Notes: generated from the sequence alone by a model not told the origin. 32,881 bases of DNA from an uncultured Opitutia bacterium (GCA_903940425.1 CAJAKX010000380.1:1-32881), one strand, 5' to 3'. Shown: positions 1-8,639, counted from the first letter of the stretch. Translations and numbers: made by a program.

Positions 1-366
1 GCTCTTGATCTTGCGCTTGCCGATGAAGTCGAAGTCACAATCAGGCCGGTAATCATCCGGTCGGTCAGCTACAAACATCCCATGATGGCATTTGATTATG
101 CCGTTAGGCACTGGGAGGACCTTGGCAAGTTGATCGAAGATCCCGACAGGCGCTCGGTATTCATAGCCTACCTGCTCTCGAACGCGAATAAAACGGAGGT
201 CTTGATCCGGCTCGATGCTTTCGCTGCAGCCCACGTCTCTCCCAGCAACAAAACGGACATCCGCAAAATCGCCGCAGCGGTTCGCGACCTCGCTCGCATT
301 CGGACCGAAAGGCTGCCCGAGATTGATCGTTGGGTTGCTGCCCGGGTCGGAGCGCCGGGACCGTAA
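1..366 (+). CDS. C-terminal fragment of a probable M1-family aminopeptidase
   Basis: The reading frame is open from base 1, so this is the 3' end of a gene that begins outside the window; about 121 residues are visible. The fragment is helical and ends in a stretch (NPxx-like 'HPMMAFDYAVRHWEDL', then 'RIRTERLPEIDRWV') that matches the usual end of the ERAP1-like C-terminal helical domain of M1 zinc aminopeptidases. There the pattern 'P..aWdf...nW' is followed by 'r...lp.l..Wl'. The zinc site (HExxH) would lie upstream and is not visible, so the assignment rests only on this C-terminal pattern. No clear terminator follows, and 367-507 holds no gene I can support. Confidence 0.55.
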   Translation, partial: ALDLALADEVEVTIRPVIIRSVSYKHPMMAFDYAVRHWEDLGKLIEDPDRRSVFIAYLLSNANKTEVLIRLDAFAAAHVSPSNKTDIRKIAAAVRDLARIRTERLPEIDRWVAARVGAPGP

Positions 367-507
367 CCATTGTGAGAGCGGCATGACCTTGTTTGCGGAC
401 AGTCGGCGGGTTGGTGCCGGTTACGCTAAGGTCTCACGGAGTGATCTAGTTGGTGTCCGTTGCGGTCCCCGCGACTCCAATATCCGTGCTGCAAAAGCAG
501 TTAAGAT

Positions 508-582
508 TGGAGGCGCGGGCCGGAATCGAACCGGCGCATAGGGCTTTTGCAGAGCCCGGCCTTACCACTTGGCTACCGCGCC
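508..582 (-). tRNA. tRNA-Cys (anticodon GCA)
   Basis: Read on the minus strand, the sequence folds into a complete cloverleaf. The acceptor stem is GGCGCGG/CCGCGCC, the D arm contains GCCAAGTGGTAAGGC, the anticodon stem is GGGCT/AGCCC with loop CTGCAAA (anticodon GCA), and the T arm contains GGTTCGATTCC. The discriminator base is U73, the identity element expected for tRNA-Cys. The 3' CCA is encoded (508-510 on the plus strand read TGG). No intron or mismatch in the stems was noticed. Confidence 0.97.
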
Positions 583-740
583 AAAAAACCCGAGCGTGCA
601 CGTTGCGCGAATTGACCCCGCCGCGCAAGTTTGGAAATTGTCCGGCCGAGCGGCCTGCGCACGAGTTCACCGACGTGCCGGAGCAGCTCCAAATCACGCT
701 GCGCGGCATGGCAGTGGGCCGCCCGTTGAGGAGACCCCGG

Positions 741-776
741 AGAAACAAACCGGCCGGCCCTTGCGGGGCCGGCCGG
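741..776 (-). terminator. Intrinsic terminator of the TonB receptor gene
   Basis: A GC-rich inverted repeat pairs 750-760 with 766-776 (11 perfect base pairs, CCGGCCGGCCC/GGGCCGGCCGG, 5-nt loop). On the minus strand it is followed by TTTGTTT at 743-749. It lies about 37 bp past the stop codon of the leftward TonB receptor gene, the right place and orientation for a rho-independent terminator. Confidence 0.85.
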
Positions 777-812
777 CAGATCAGACTCCTAAATAAACGA
801 TACAGACTCCGC

Positions 813-3299
813 CTAGAAGTTGTAGGTAAGCGAGGCCCTGAGGCAGCGCGGGTCACCGACCACGATGGCGGTGCGGCTGCCGCCGGCCGCAATGTATTTC
901 TTGTCGAACAGGTTGCTGATCTGGACCCGGGCGACCCAACTTGTCGCGCGGTAGCTGAAGCCCAGATTGTACAGCGTGCGGCCTTCGTATTTGTAGGTCG
1001 CCTGCTGCGGCACAAAGGTGCCGTCGGGCAGCGGCTTGGTGGTGGTGTAGCCGGAGGCGCTTTCGCCCACCATGTCGCTCTTGTAGTCGATCCCGACATT
1101 TACGCCGAAGCCGTTGAGCCCACCCGTGGTGAAGCGGTAGTCCACATAGAGCGCACCGAGATTATCCGGCACGGCGCGGATGCGGACCGCGAGGGGCGTG
1201 CGATACTGGAACTTCGAGTAATTGCCGATGAGGGTGAGGTTCTTGTTCAGCGCGTAGTTGCCCTCCACCTCCCAGCCCTTCGACACGACGTCCATGTAGA
1301 CCGTGCTCTGGATTAAGTTCGCCTCCGCCTGCCTGCCCTGAGACACGAGGGTATAATACTCGCTGTTGGGCACACCTTGGTTGGTCAGCGAGATGTCGAA
1401 ATGGGAGTACGAGAAGGAGAGGGTATCCTTCAAGAAGGAGGTCTTCACACCATACTCTTTCTGGTTGCCGTTGGGGTACGCGAACGGCGGGCTGGCGTAC
1501 TCGGAAATGCCGGGGTTGCCCGCCGACAGGGTGCCGGGCATCGTTGCGCCGGTACTGTTGTAGCTATAGAAAAGCGAGACTTCCGGGATCGGCTTCACGA
1601 TGACGCCATAGCTCTTGGCCACAGAGTTGATGCTATTGGTCGGAGCGCTGATGACCTGGGTCGTGCCGTCGGGGTTGATCACCGTCTTCGTGGCGATCGG
1701 TTGAACCCCCGAGGTGTCCGTGCGGGTCATCTGTCCGAAGTACTGCGACACGCCGCCGGAAAGCTCCAGGTGATCCTTAAGGAAGCTGAGGTTCTCGAAG
1801 GCATACAGCTGCAGCTCCTCCAACTTGGCGGTCTTGTTCTGGCCGTTGTTGGGGGGGGTCGGCTCGGGGAAGACGTAGGGCGTCCAAGTCATCGCGCCGA
1901 GGTCGGTGTTCGCCACGTCCGGCCCCTGCGACTGGGCGACGTAGCTCTTCCATCTCACCCTTGAAAGGTTGCCGGCGAGACCGGCGACCGTGGTGGACTT
2001 GTAGAAATCACCTTCAAACTTGGCCGCATAGTCGTTGCGGATGTGCCCTTCGGTGTACCAGAGGTGATCGCTGCCATTGACGCGGTGATAAACGTAAGTG
2101 CTGGGGTCGGGCAGGGGAACGATCGTCGAGGTGGCGATGGCAGTGGGGCCGCTCTGGTTCAGCGACCAGACGACACCGGGCTCATATTTGCCGGTATAAG
2201 GATTGCGGGTGGGATTGAAGGCCACGAGAGCGTGGGTAACCGGGTCGGGCGTGAAGATCGCGGCACTGGTGCCGCCCTGGTCCAGACGCGCAACGTGATC
2301 GGCCGACAACATGAAGCGGGAGGTGATGTGATCGCTGAGGGTCGAAAGCAGCTCCATGGTGATGCGATCCGTGCGGCGGTGGCGGAAGTCCTGATTCTTG
2401 TTGGCAAAAGACCAGTCGCGCGGCAGGCCCGTCGCAATGATGGCATAACCATCACTGCCGACGCTGGGGTCGATGGGCACGCTGTAAGCGAGCATCTCAC
2501 GGTTCTGCACAAACTCGGCCTTGATGGTCAGCTTGTTCGCGGGGGAAAGCTGCCAGCTGATCGAGGGGGCAAACTCATAACCCTTGCGAAAAGTTTGCCT
2601 TTGGTAGCCCGTGCTGTCCCAAAAGGCGGCGACAAAGCGGACCGCCATCCCTTTTTCCAGCGAGATGACGCGGTTGATGTCGGTGCTGATGGCATTGCCG
2701 AAGTATTGGGAGAGTTCGAGCGTGGCGGACTGCTGGTCCTTCAAGATCGGCGACTTGGTGATGGGATTGAACTGGCCGCCGGGGGCGCCGCCGGGGACGA
2801 GGATGGCGTTCGGGCCCTTGATGATCTCGACGCGGTCGAGGTTGTAGGGGGCGAGTGACATGCTGTAGCCGTCCTCGCCAGAGATCACCATGCCGTCGAT
2901 AAACTCATGGGAGACCTGGAAGCCGCGGATCGTGTAGCGGTCGCCGCCGATGGGCAGCGTCGATTCGACCACGGGGGTGACATATTTCGCGGCGTCGAGC
3001 ATGCGCAGGCTCATCGAGTCCGCCATGAAATCGCTGGTGACGACGGAAACCGTCTGCGGGATATCCTGGATCGACATCGCCACGCGCGAGGAGGAGAGGG
3101 CCTGCTTGGACACATAGGCGTTAACCGGCGTCTCGGTGACGACGAACTTGGGCAGTTCGACCACCTCCTGGCCGGCCATGGCAGCCGCGGGAGTGGGAGC
3201 AGGCTGGGCAAAAGCGAAACGGCAGGCGCCCAACGAAAGGACGGTCACCATCACGCGCAGAATCAGACGAGAACGACTGTCGGGAGTTGAAGCAGTCAT
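813..3299 (-). CDS. TonB-dependent outer-membrane receptor (siderophore-type)
   Basis: The 828-residue product is an outer-membrane active transporter driven by TonB-ExbBD. A Sec signal peptide spans about residues 1-31 (charged start, hydrophobic core, cleavage near AFA|QP). Then come a TonB-box-like segment (VVELPKFVVTETP, about 47-59) and a plug domain from about 76 with IPQTVSVVT, followed by IRGF and a GAPGG turn. The rest is a long beta-barrel ending in ...LTYNF, the C-terminal Phe signal used by the BAM complex. The IPQTVSVVT plug signature is common in FhuA/FhuE-like ferric-siderophore receptors, but the ligand cannot be read from sequence; substrate uptake other than iron is possible. 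The ATG at 3299 has no Shine-Dalgarno sequence: the adjacent bases read CCTCCT, the anti-SD sense. It is monocistronic, with its own terminator downstream and a repeat-bearing upstream region. Confidence 0.93.
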   Translation of the reverse strand: MTASTPDSRSRLILRVMVTVLSLGACRFAFAQPAPTPAAAMAGQEVVELPKFVVTETPVNAYVSKQALSSSRVAMSIQDIPQTVSVVTSDFMADSMSLRMLDAAKYVTPVVESTLPIGGDRYTIRGFQVSHEFIDGMVISGEDGYSMSLAPYNLDRVEIIKGPNAILVPGGAPGGQFNPITKSPILKDQQSATLELSQYFGNAISTDINRVISLEKGMAVRFVAAFWDSTGYQRQTFRKGYEFAPSISWQLSPANKLTIKAEFVQNREMLAYSVPIDPSVGSDGYAIIATGLPRDWSFANKNQDFRHRRTDRITMELLSTLSDHITSRFMLSADHVARLDQGGTSAAIFTPDPVTHALVAFNPTRNPYTGKYEPGVVWSLNQSGPTAIATSTIVPLPDPSTYVYHRVNGSDHLWYTEGHIRNDYAAKFEGDFYKSTTVAGLAGNLSRVRWKSYVAQSQGPDVANTDLGAMTWTPYVFPEPTPPNNGQNKTAKLEELQLYAFENLSFLKDHLELSGGVSQYFGQMTRTDTSGVQPIATKTVINPDGTTQVISAPTNSINSVAKSYGVIVKPIPEVSLFYSYNSTGATMPGTLSAGNPGISEYASPPFAYPNGNQKEYGVKTSFLKDTLSFSYSHFDISLTNQGVPNSEYYTLVSQGRQAEANLIQSTVYMDVVSKGWEVEGNYALNKNLTLIGNYSKFQYRTPLAVRIRAVPDNLGALYVDYRFTTGGLNGFGVNVGIDYKSDMVGESASGYTTTKPLPDGTFVPQQATYKYEGRTLYNLGFSYRATSWVARVQISNLFDKKYIAAGGSRTAIVVGDPRCLRASLTYNF

Positions 3300-3649
3300 A
3301 GGAGGATTAGGGTTTGCTTTTGAACTAACATCCGCGCCGCAAATGAGGGGTTCATCGGAGGCACGTATTAAGGGGATGCGAGTGCACTCGCAGTTTGCAG
3401 CAATTGATTTAATAAGATGATTAGCAACGCCACCATAGTCTTACTGTCAGAAATCAAAGGTGAAATAATCTTACTGTCAGTCAAAACCAAGGCATTTTTC
3501 CGCAATCAGATCATGTGTCGCGGATGAAACGGGTTGAGACCGCGTATTCTCCTCAGCGCGGATTGCCCCCGCCTGCAAAGTCACCAACGCACCTAGGCAA
3601 TCCTCAACCGCGTCGCGGGGATATGTTCCGGGAGCGCTTGGGAAGCCCG
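3300..3649. other. Intergenic region upstream of the TonB receptor
   Basis: This 350-bp gap lies between the start of the leftward TonB gene and the stop of the leftward metallo-hydrolase gene. Roughly 3400-3500 is clearly richer in A+T than its surroundings, as expected for a promoter/leader of the receptor gene. It holds the paired 12-bp repeats listed separately. I find no convincing ORF and no clean -35/-10 pair. Confidence 0.6.
3439..3480 (-). promoter_or_regulatory. Paired 12-bp direct repeats, candidate operator of the TonB receptor
   Basis: TCTTACTGTCAG occurs exactly at 3439-3450 and again at 3469-3480 (CTGACAGTAAGA on the minus strand). The two copies are 30 bp apart start to start, about three helical turns, so both would face the same side of the DNA. 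They lie 140-181 bp upstream of the receptor start in the AT-rich part of the gap. This fits binding sites for a dimeric regulator of the receptor gene, but the regulator is unknown. The sequence is not a Fur-like palindrome. Confidence 0.45.
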
Positions 3650-4468
3650 TTATCGCGCAAAGAACGGATTGTGCTTCTTCTCCTGCGCCAGGGTCGTGAG
3701 AGGACCGTGACCCGGGGCGATGACCGTATCGCGCGGCAATGTGAAAATCTTTTCCACGTTGTTGCGGTATTGGTCCTCGTAGGAGACCAGGCCGCCGCCC
3801 ATGGAGCTGGCGAACATCGAGTCGCCGCAGATGGCGAGCGGCCAGGCCAGGCCGGTCACGAAATAGGTCGTTTGACCTGGCGAGTGACCCCAGGTGAGGA
3901 GGGTTTTGATGGCCACGCCATCAAGATGAAATGTCTGGTTCTCGCGGAATGTTTTTCCTCCCGGGAACGGTTCACGTTCGGAAGAATAGATCTCGGCGCC
4001 GGTTTGCGCGAGCAGGCGCGCCGCGTCGGCGATGTGGTCGTCGTGGGTATGCGTGAGGAAAAGATAGCGCACGGTGAGCTTCTCCGCGCCGATCGCGCCG
4101 AGCATCGGTTCGCAGGTGGCGCCGGTATCAAACGCCGCGGCCCGGTGCGTCCGCGGGTCCCAGACGAGATAGCTGTTCACCGTCATGTCCTCGAACGGTG
4201 TGTTGAACATGGCGAAGCCGCGCGGCGGGATCACCTGCTCCGGATACCACGCTTTGCGCCCGAGGGCCACCAGCTGGTCGGCGCCCAGCTGCAGTACGGG
4301 AGCGACGGCTCGCGCGGCCGCCTCGTCGAAGGTGCCGCCCTTGAGCGCCCGCAGCGCAGGGCTGCTGATGCCGGCGCGCCGCGCCAGCTCGCCATCATCC
4401 AGACGCAGTCCGCGCTGCGCCTTGTTGATGACGTCGTCGAAGTTGTCCTCCAGCGGGATGCGGGGCAT
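3650..4468 (-). CDS. XRE-type HTH fused to a metallo-beta-lactamase-fold hydrolase (glyoxalase II-like)
   Basis: The 272-residue protein has two parts. Residues about 10-65 look like a small helix-turn-helix of the XRE/Cro type (ELARRAGISSPALRALK). Residues about 95-270 are a metallo-beta-lactamase fold with the metal ligands in order: HTHDDH at 140-145, H195 in HSPGQT, D216 in CGDS and H254 in APGHGP. The ligand set and the C-terminal KKHNPFF are typical of glyoxalase II-like thioester hydrolases, so hydrolysis of a glutathione- or other thiol-ester is plausible; the substrate is unknown. A longer ORF extends upstream to 4657, but its extra residues are low-complexity and the conserved region begins at the ATG at 4468. 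The gene is divergent from the dehydrogenase at 4688, with 219 bp between the two starts. Confidence 0.85.
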   Translation of the reverse strand: MPRIPLEDNFDDVINKAQRGLRLDDGELARRAGISSPALRALKGGTFDEAAARAVAPVLQLGADQLVALGRKAWYPEQVIPPRGFAMFNTPFEDMTVNSYLVWDPRTHRAAAFDTGATCEPMLGAIGAEKLTVRYLFLTHTHDDHIADAARLLAQTGAEIYSSEREPFPGGKTFRENQTFHLDGVAIKTLLTWGHSPGQTTYFVTGLAWPLAICGDSMFASSMGGGLVSYEDQYRNNVEKIFTLPRDTVIAPGHGPLTTLAQEKKHNPFFAR

Positions 4469-4687
4469 GGGATACAAGGAAACGCGCGTTCCGAAAAGTT
4501 CAATGGCAAGATCGCGATTCGCGCCCCGGCCTTGTTGAACACCAGCGGCAGGGCCATCGGTCATCGATGAATGCGGGCGGGGGCCCGCGCTCAAGCCGTG
4601 GCATATTGATGAAAAAACGGCGGAATCGTCCACCTTTGTCGTTGCGTTTGCTGGCAAAATCTTGCTTGGTGAACAAACTTTCTACCT

Positions 4688-5482
4688 ATGAGCACGCAGA
4701 ATTATCTCGACACGTTATTTTCCCTGAGCGGCCGGGTGGCTGTCATCATTGGCGGTGCCGGCGAACTGTGCGGCACGATGGCCGAGGGTCTGGCCGGCGC
4801 GGGCGCGGAGGTCGTCCTGGTCGGGCTGGCCGGGCGCGATGAGGAGAATGCGAAGGCGCGGCTCGCCAGGATTGCCGCGGCCGGCGGCAAGGGCTGGTTC
4901 CACATCGCCGATGCGACCGATCTGACGCAGCTTCAGGCGCTGCTGGCCGCCGTGCTCAAGCGCTCGGGTCGCGTGGACATCCTGGTCAACGGCGCCGGCA
5001 TCAACTCGTCCACGCCGTTCCTCGAGATCACGGAGGAGGAGTTTGAACGCATCGTGCGCGTCAACCTGAAGAGTATATTTCTGGGCTGCCAGGTGTTCGG
5101 CAAGTACCTCGTCGAGCGCGGCCAGGGCGGCTCGATTATCAATATGGGCTCGATGTCGGGCATCGTGCCGCTCTCGCGCGTGTTCACCTACTCACTGACC
5201 AAGGCGGCGGTGCACAATCTGAGCAAAAACCTGGCGCGGGAATGGGCGCTGAAGAACGTCCGCGTGAACGTGCTCGCCCCGGGCTTTTTCCCGGCAGAGC
5301 AGAACCGCAAAGTGCTTACGCCCGACCGCGTGGCCAGCATCATGGGCCACACCCCGATGAAACGCTTCGGGGAAACTCGCGAACTCATCGGCGCGACACT
5401 CCTGCTGGCCAGCGATGCGGGCTCATTCATCACGGGAGCCGAAGTCGCCGTCGACGGTGGCTACCACGCAATGACGATCTAA
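4688..5482 (+). CDS. Short-chain dehydrogenase/reductase (SDR), sugar-acid oxidoreductase-like
   Basis: The 264-residue product is a classical SDR that uses NAD(P)(H) to oxidise or reduce an alcohol/carbonyl. The Rossmann glycine motif is GGAGELCG (22-29), NGAG is at 101-104, and the catalytic residues are S155, Y168 and K172 (YSLTK). The C-terminal segment ([21 protein letters not shown], split here by position 233 onward) and [10 protein letters not shown] resemble gluconate 5-dehydrogenase and SDR-type mannonate/fructuronate oxidoreductases, so a sugar-acid substrate is the best guess. The first glycine position differs from the usual TGxxxGIG: Gly replaces Thr and Cys-Gly replaces Ile-Gly. 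The gene stands alone between a divergent hydrolase and a long gap, so context does not narrow the substrate. Confidence 0.88.
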   Translation: MSTQNYLDTLFSLSGRVAVIIGGAGELCGTMAEGLAGAGAEVVLVGLAGRDEENAKARLARIAAAGGKGWFHIADATDLTQLQALLAAVLKRSGRVDILVNGAGINSSTPFLEITEEEFERIVRVNLKSIFLGCQVFGKYLVERGQGGSIINMGSMSGIVPLSRVFTYSLTKAAVHNLSKNLAREWALKNVRVNVLAPGFFPAEQNRKVLTPDRVASIMGHTPMKRFGETRELIGATLLLASDAGSFITGAEVAVDGGYHAMTI

Positions 5483-6054
5483 GGGAGGGAAGGGCGGCGG
5501 GCCGGTGACGGCCCCAGCTGCCGTGGCGCCTCCGCGCCGGGAAATCATCAGCCGGGAGCCGCTCCTTTTCGCCGGCTGAAGCAGGCGGCAGCCGGCCAGG
5601 TGATCCGCCGTCATCCGACCGGACAACGATTGCATCCGCGGATGATCGGCAACGCGTTTTCCATCCGTGGTTGCATCGTGGCGGGTGGAGGGATGAATAA
5701 ACGCAGGCCTCCCGGAGAAATTTATAGATCATAAGCGGGCATGTTTACCCAAAAATAAGTTGGTGACGCGACGACGGACCAAATAATATCATCGGGAAGA
5801 CTGTCACCGGAATCCCGGAATAGCATCGATACGTTGTCGCGGTGGCTGATTCCAGGTCACGGGAAAACGAGGTGACAGGCGGCGGTATTATCAAAATGAT
5901 ATCTGGCCGAAAACCCTGGGAACACACCGGCCTTGCCCGCTAGTCCCTGAATAAACCATATAAATCAGCGGATCAAAAATTGAATTTCAATAATCCAAGC
6001 GATGGGAAATATAGGCTTGTCTATACATTGTCCCGGACACTTCATAATCATCAT
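5483..6054. other. Long intergenic region without a supported gene
   Basis: This 572-bp gap has two parts. About 5483-5690 is GC-rich; about 5690-6054 is markedly AT-richer and likely contains the promoter and leader of the HTH gene at 6055. A short symmetrical TTGAATTTCAA lies near 5990. The stretch 5634-5685 contains CATCCGCGG and CATCCGTGG, which may be a decayed copy of the repeat described at 10251. I see no convincing coding frame or RNA gene. Confidence 0.5.
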
Positions 6055-6423
6055 ATGGTTACCGAAAAAATCAAACAGCTGGCTGATTATCAGGGGAAAG
6101 TAGCCGAGTTGCAGAAGCAAATCGAGAGGGAGCGGACCAAGGCATTGGCGCACCTTCATGAGAAATACGGTTTTGAAAGCGTCAAAGAGCTGGTCAAAGC
6201 CCTTCGCGCGGCGGCGGGTCCCGCCGGCAAACGCCGGGGACGCAAGCCCGGGCGTCACCGGAAGCACGCGCGGATCACGCCGCAGATGAAGGACAAGATC
6301 AAGGGCGCCCTCCAGACCGGCAGGACCGGCGCGCAGATCGCCCGGGAATTCGGCATTTCGCTGCCCAGCGTCTACAACATCAAGAAAGCCTTTGGCTTGG
6401 TGAAAGCCCGCAAGAAGAAGTAA
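6055..6423 (+). CDS. Small coiled-coil, basic-linker and helix-turn-helix protein
   Basis: I do not recognise the family. The 122-residue product starts at the ATG at 6055; an upstream extension to 5980 has no helical or basic character and is judged non-coding. Residues about 3-50 form a heptad-rich charged helix (IKQLADYQGKVAELQKQIER). Residues about 58-75 are a very basic linker with GRKPGR, reminiscent of AT-hook or H-NS-like minor-groove motifs. Residues about 78-115 contain a resolvase/homeodomain-like HTH (TGAQIAREFGISLPSVYNI). The protein ends in KARKKK. This architecture suggests a dimeric DNA-binding protein, either a local regulator or a nucleoid-associated protein. It has its own AT-rich upstream region and a probable terminator, so it is probably monocistronic. 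Confidence 0.7.
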   Translation: MVTEKIKQLADYQGKVAELQKQIERERTKALAHLHEKYGFESVKELVKALRAAAGPAGKRRGRKPGRHRKHARITPQMKDKIKGALQTGRTGAQIAREFGISLPSVYNIKKAFGLVKARKKK

Positions 6424-6449
6424 GGCGCGGCCACGTGAGGTGATTTTCG

Positions 6450-6478
6450 GGCCTCCGTACGGGCGGGCCTTTTTATTT
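6450..6478 (+). terminator. Probable terminator after the small HTH gene
   Basis: GGCC at 6450-6453 can pair with GGCC at 6466-6469, with an inner CCG/CGG pairing, followed directly by TTTTTATTT (6470-6478). The stem is short and imperfect, but the T tract in a GC-rich genome and the position 27 bp after the stop codon support termination. Confidence 0.5.
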
Positions 6479-6505
6479 GTCGGCTTGTGGTGAGGGAGCC
6501 CGGCG

Positions 6506-7441
6506 GTGATGCTGCTGGCGCTCATGCCGCACGACTACATCCAGGCCAACACCAACGGACGGCTGCATGCCGCGCACGAGCCGTCCATCGCCCCTCTCAA
6601 TCGCGGCTTCCTTTATGGTGACGCGATCTACGAGGTCTGGCGCACCTATCATGGCGTCATCTTTGCTTGGGAGGAGCACTGGGAGCGGCTGGAAAATTCC
6701 GCGCAGGCCCTGACCCTGATGCTGCCGTTGTCGCGGGAACGGCTCCTGGAGGAAATCCGCCGCACCGTGGCGGAGTTCATGGTCCACCACGGTGGCCAGG
6801 GCGAGGTCTACGTGCGCGTGCAGGTCACGCGCGGCGGTGGTCCGATCGGCCTGGATCCGGCGCTGGCGGATCACGCGGACTACGTGCTGCTGGTCCAGAC
6901 CAACAAGGACTTTCCGGTCGCGAAGGTGCAGGCCGGCCTGCGGCTCTCACTGGCGCGCGAATTGCGCCGCAATGACCGGCGCACCATCGATCCGGCCTGG
7001 AAGACCGGCAACTACCTCAACAACCTGCTCTGCCTGCGTGAGGCGAAAAGCCGCGGAGCCGACGAGGTGGTGATGACCAACCTGGCGGGCGAAATCACCG
7101 AGGCCGCCGTGTCGAACGTTCACTTCGTCCGGGATGGCGTGGTGCTGACTCCGGGTCTGGCCAGCGGTTTGCTCGCGGGGGTCACCCGGCGCGTGCTGAT
7201 CGAGGAGGTGGCCCCGGCGGCGGGCATCCCACTGCGGGAAGTCACGTTGCGGCCATCCGATCTGCCCGACATGCAGGAATGCTTTCTGACCTCGACCACC
7301 AAGGACATCACGCCGGTGGCCGCGATCGATGCGCAGCACTTCCAGGTCGGACCAGATTCCGTGGCGATGCGGCTGAAAGCCGCGTTCGCCGATCATGCCC
7401 GCGCCTATGCCGCGGCGCATCCGGAACTGAAGGTGCGGTAG
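6506..7441 (+). CDS. Class IV (branched-chain/D-amino-acid type) PLP aminotransferase
   Basis: The product, about 311 residues, is a fold-type IV PLP enzyme, the family of IlvE, D-alanine aminotransferase and aminodeoxychorismate lyase. The Schiff-base lysine is K166 in DPAWKTGNYLNN, and E199 in GEITEAAVSN is the usual partner of the pyridine nitrogen. RGFLYGDAIYEVWRTY near residue 33 is the N-terminal family signature. Exact substrate specificity cannot be read from these motifs. Three closely spaced starts exist: GTG 6506, ATG 6509 and ATG 6524. A purine-rich GAGGGAG at 6492-6498 favours one of the first two, whereas family alignment would allow 6524 (MPHDYIQ). The gene converges on the MoeB-like gene with only 19 bp between stops. 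Confidence 0.88.
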   Translation: MMLLALMPHDYIQANTNGRLHAAHEPSIAPLNRGFLYGDAIYEVWRTYHGVIFAWEEHWERLENSAQALTLMLPLSRERLLEEIRRTVAEFMVHHGGQGEVYVRVQVTRGGGPIGLDPALADHADYVLLVQTNKDFPVAKVQAGLRLSLARELRRNDRRTIDPAWKTGNYLNNLLCLREAKSRGADEVVMTNLAGEITEAAVSNVHFVRDGVVLTPGLASGLLAGVTRRVLIEEVAPAAGIPLREVTLRPSDLPDMQECFLTSTTKDITPVAAIDAQHFQVGPDSVAMRLKAAFADHARAYAAAHPELKVR

Positions 7442-7460
7442 CGGACGCGGCGCCCCAGCC

Positions 7461-8639
7461 TCAGTATCGCGGCATCGCCGGATCAATGCGTTCGGCCCAC
7501 GCCGCGATGCCGCCCTGCACATTGCTCACCGCCGGAAACCCCTGCGTGCGCAGATACTCGGTCACGTGGCGGCTGCGGCTGCCGTGATGGCAGAGCACGA
7601 GGATGCGGCGGTCGCGGGGCAGTTCGTCGAGACGCCCGGCCACTTCCCGCATCGGCATGGGGGCGCTGGCTTCAATCCGGCAGATCTTGACCTCGCGAGG
7701 CTCCCGGACATCGAGCAACATGACGCAGTCGGCCTGCATCTTGAGCAGGTCGCGGGCATCCTCGACCGAGATTTCAAGCGGGATTTCCTCCGGGCCTGGT
7801 CCGGCGCTGGTCGCGGGAGTCGCGCCACACGCAAAATCGTAGCCGGCGGCGTCGATGGTCCGGATGCGCGGCTCGCCGCCGCACAGCGGACAGCGGGGAT
7901 CACGCTTGAGATTCAGGGTGCGGAACTGCTGGGTGAGCGCGTCGAAAACGAGCAGGCGTCCGCGCAAGGATTGGCCGATGCCGAGCAGGCATTTGATCGC
8001 CTCCATGGCCTGCAAGCTGCCGATCACGCCGCAGAGCGCGCCGAAGACGCCGGCCTCGCCGCAGTCGGGGACACTCCCGGGCGGCGGTGGCTCGGGGAAA
8101 AGGCAGCGATAACACGGGCCGCCCTGCGCCGGGTCAAACACCGACACCTGTCCCTCAAACTTGAAAATGCTGCCGTAAACGAGTGGCCGCCGGGCGAAAA
8201 ACGCCGCGTCGTTGTTCAGATAGCGCGTGGGAAAATTGTCCGAGCCGTCGACGATGAGGTCATATTCGGAGAACAGGGCGACCGCGTTGGCTGGTGTGAC
8301 GCCCCCGCCGTGAAGCCGCAGCCGCACGTGCGGATTCAGGAGGGCGAGTTGCCGCGCCGCCGATTCGACCTTGGGCTGGCCGACGGCCGGCGTGCCGTGG
8401 ATGATCTGCCGCTGGAGGTTGTGCTCCTCGACCCGGTCGCGGTCCGCCAGGCCGAGCGTGCCCACGCCCGCGGCGGCCAGGTAGAGCGCCGCCGGGCTGC
8501 CCAGGCCGCCCGCGCCGACGACGAGCACGCGCGCGGCCGCGAGCTTGCGCTGTCCCTCGACCCCGACCTCGTCGAGCTGCACCTGCCGGCGGTAGCGGCT
8601 GAGTTCTGCGGGCGAGAGACTGGGCAGGGCGTCGGGCAT
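7461..8639 (-). CDS. moeB: MoeB/ThiF-type adenylyltransferase with C-terminal rhodanese domain
   Basis: The 392-residue protein would activate the C-terminus of a ubiquitin-like sulfur carrier (MoaD or ThiS type) by adenylation and pass sulfur through its rhodanese domain, for molybdopterin, thiamine or cysteine synthesis. Residues about 12-260 are the E1-like domain: GAGGLGS nucleotide loop at 42-48, DGSDNFPTRY at 131-140, structural zinc cysteines C176/C179 and C250/C253, and the conserved C193 in VPDCGE. Residues about 288-392 are a rhodanese domain with active-site loop CHHGSRS (C350). This two-domain layout matches MoeZ/MOCS3-like proteins. No carrier gene is adjacent, so the pathway is not fixed by context. 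It is divergent from the manC-like gene. Confidence 0.9.
   Translation of the reverse strand: MPDALPSLSPAELSRYRRQVQLDEVGVEGQRKLAAARVLVVGAGGLGSPAALYLAAAGVGTLGLADRDRVEEHNLQRQIIHGTPAVGQPKVESAARQLALLNPHVRLRLHGGGVTPANAVALFSEYDLIVDGSDNFPTRYLNNDAAFFARRPLVYGSIFKFEGQVSVFDPAQGGPCYRCLFPEPPPPGSVPDCGEAGVFGALCGVIGSLQAMEAIKCLLGIGQSLRGRLLVFDALTQQFRTLNLKRDPRCPLCGGEPRIRTIDAAGYDFACGATPATSAGPGPEEIPLEISVEDARDLLKMQADCVMLLDVREPREVKICRIEASAPMPMREVAGRLDELPRDRRILVLCHHGSRSRHVTEYLRTQGFPAVSNVQGGIAAWAERIDPAMPRY

Noticed and set aside
3222-3299. A lipobox (LGAC) in the TonB receptor signal sequence
   Set aside because: Such receptors are barrel proteins with normal signal peptidase I sites; the AFA|QP site further on fits better.
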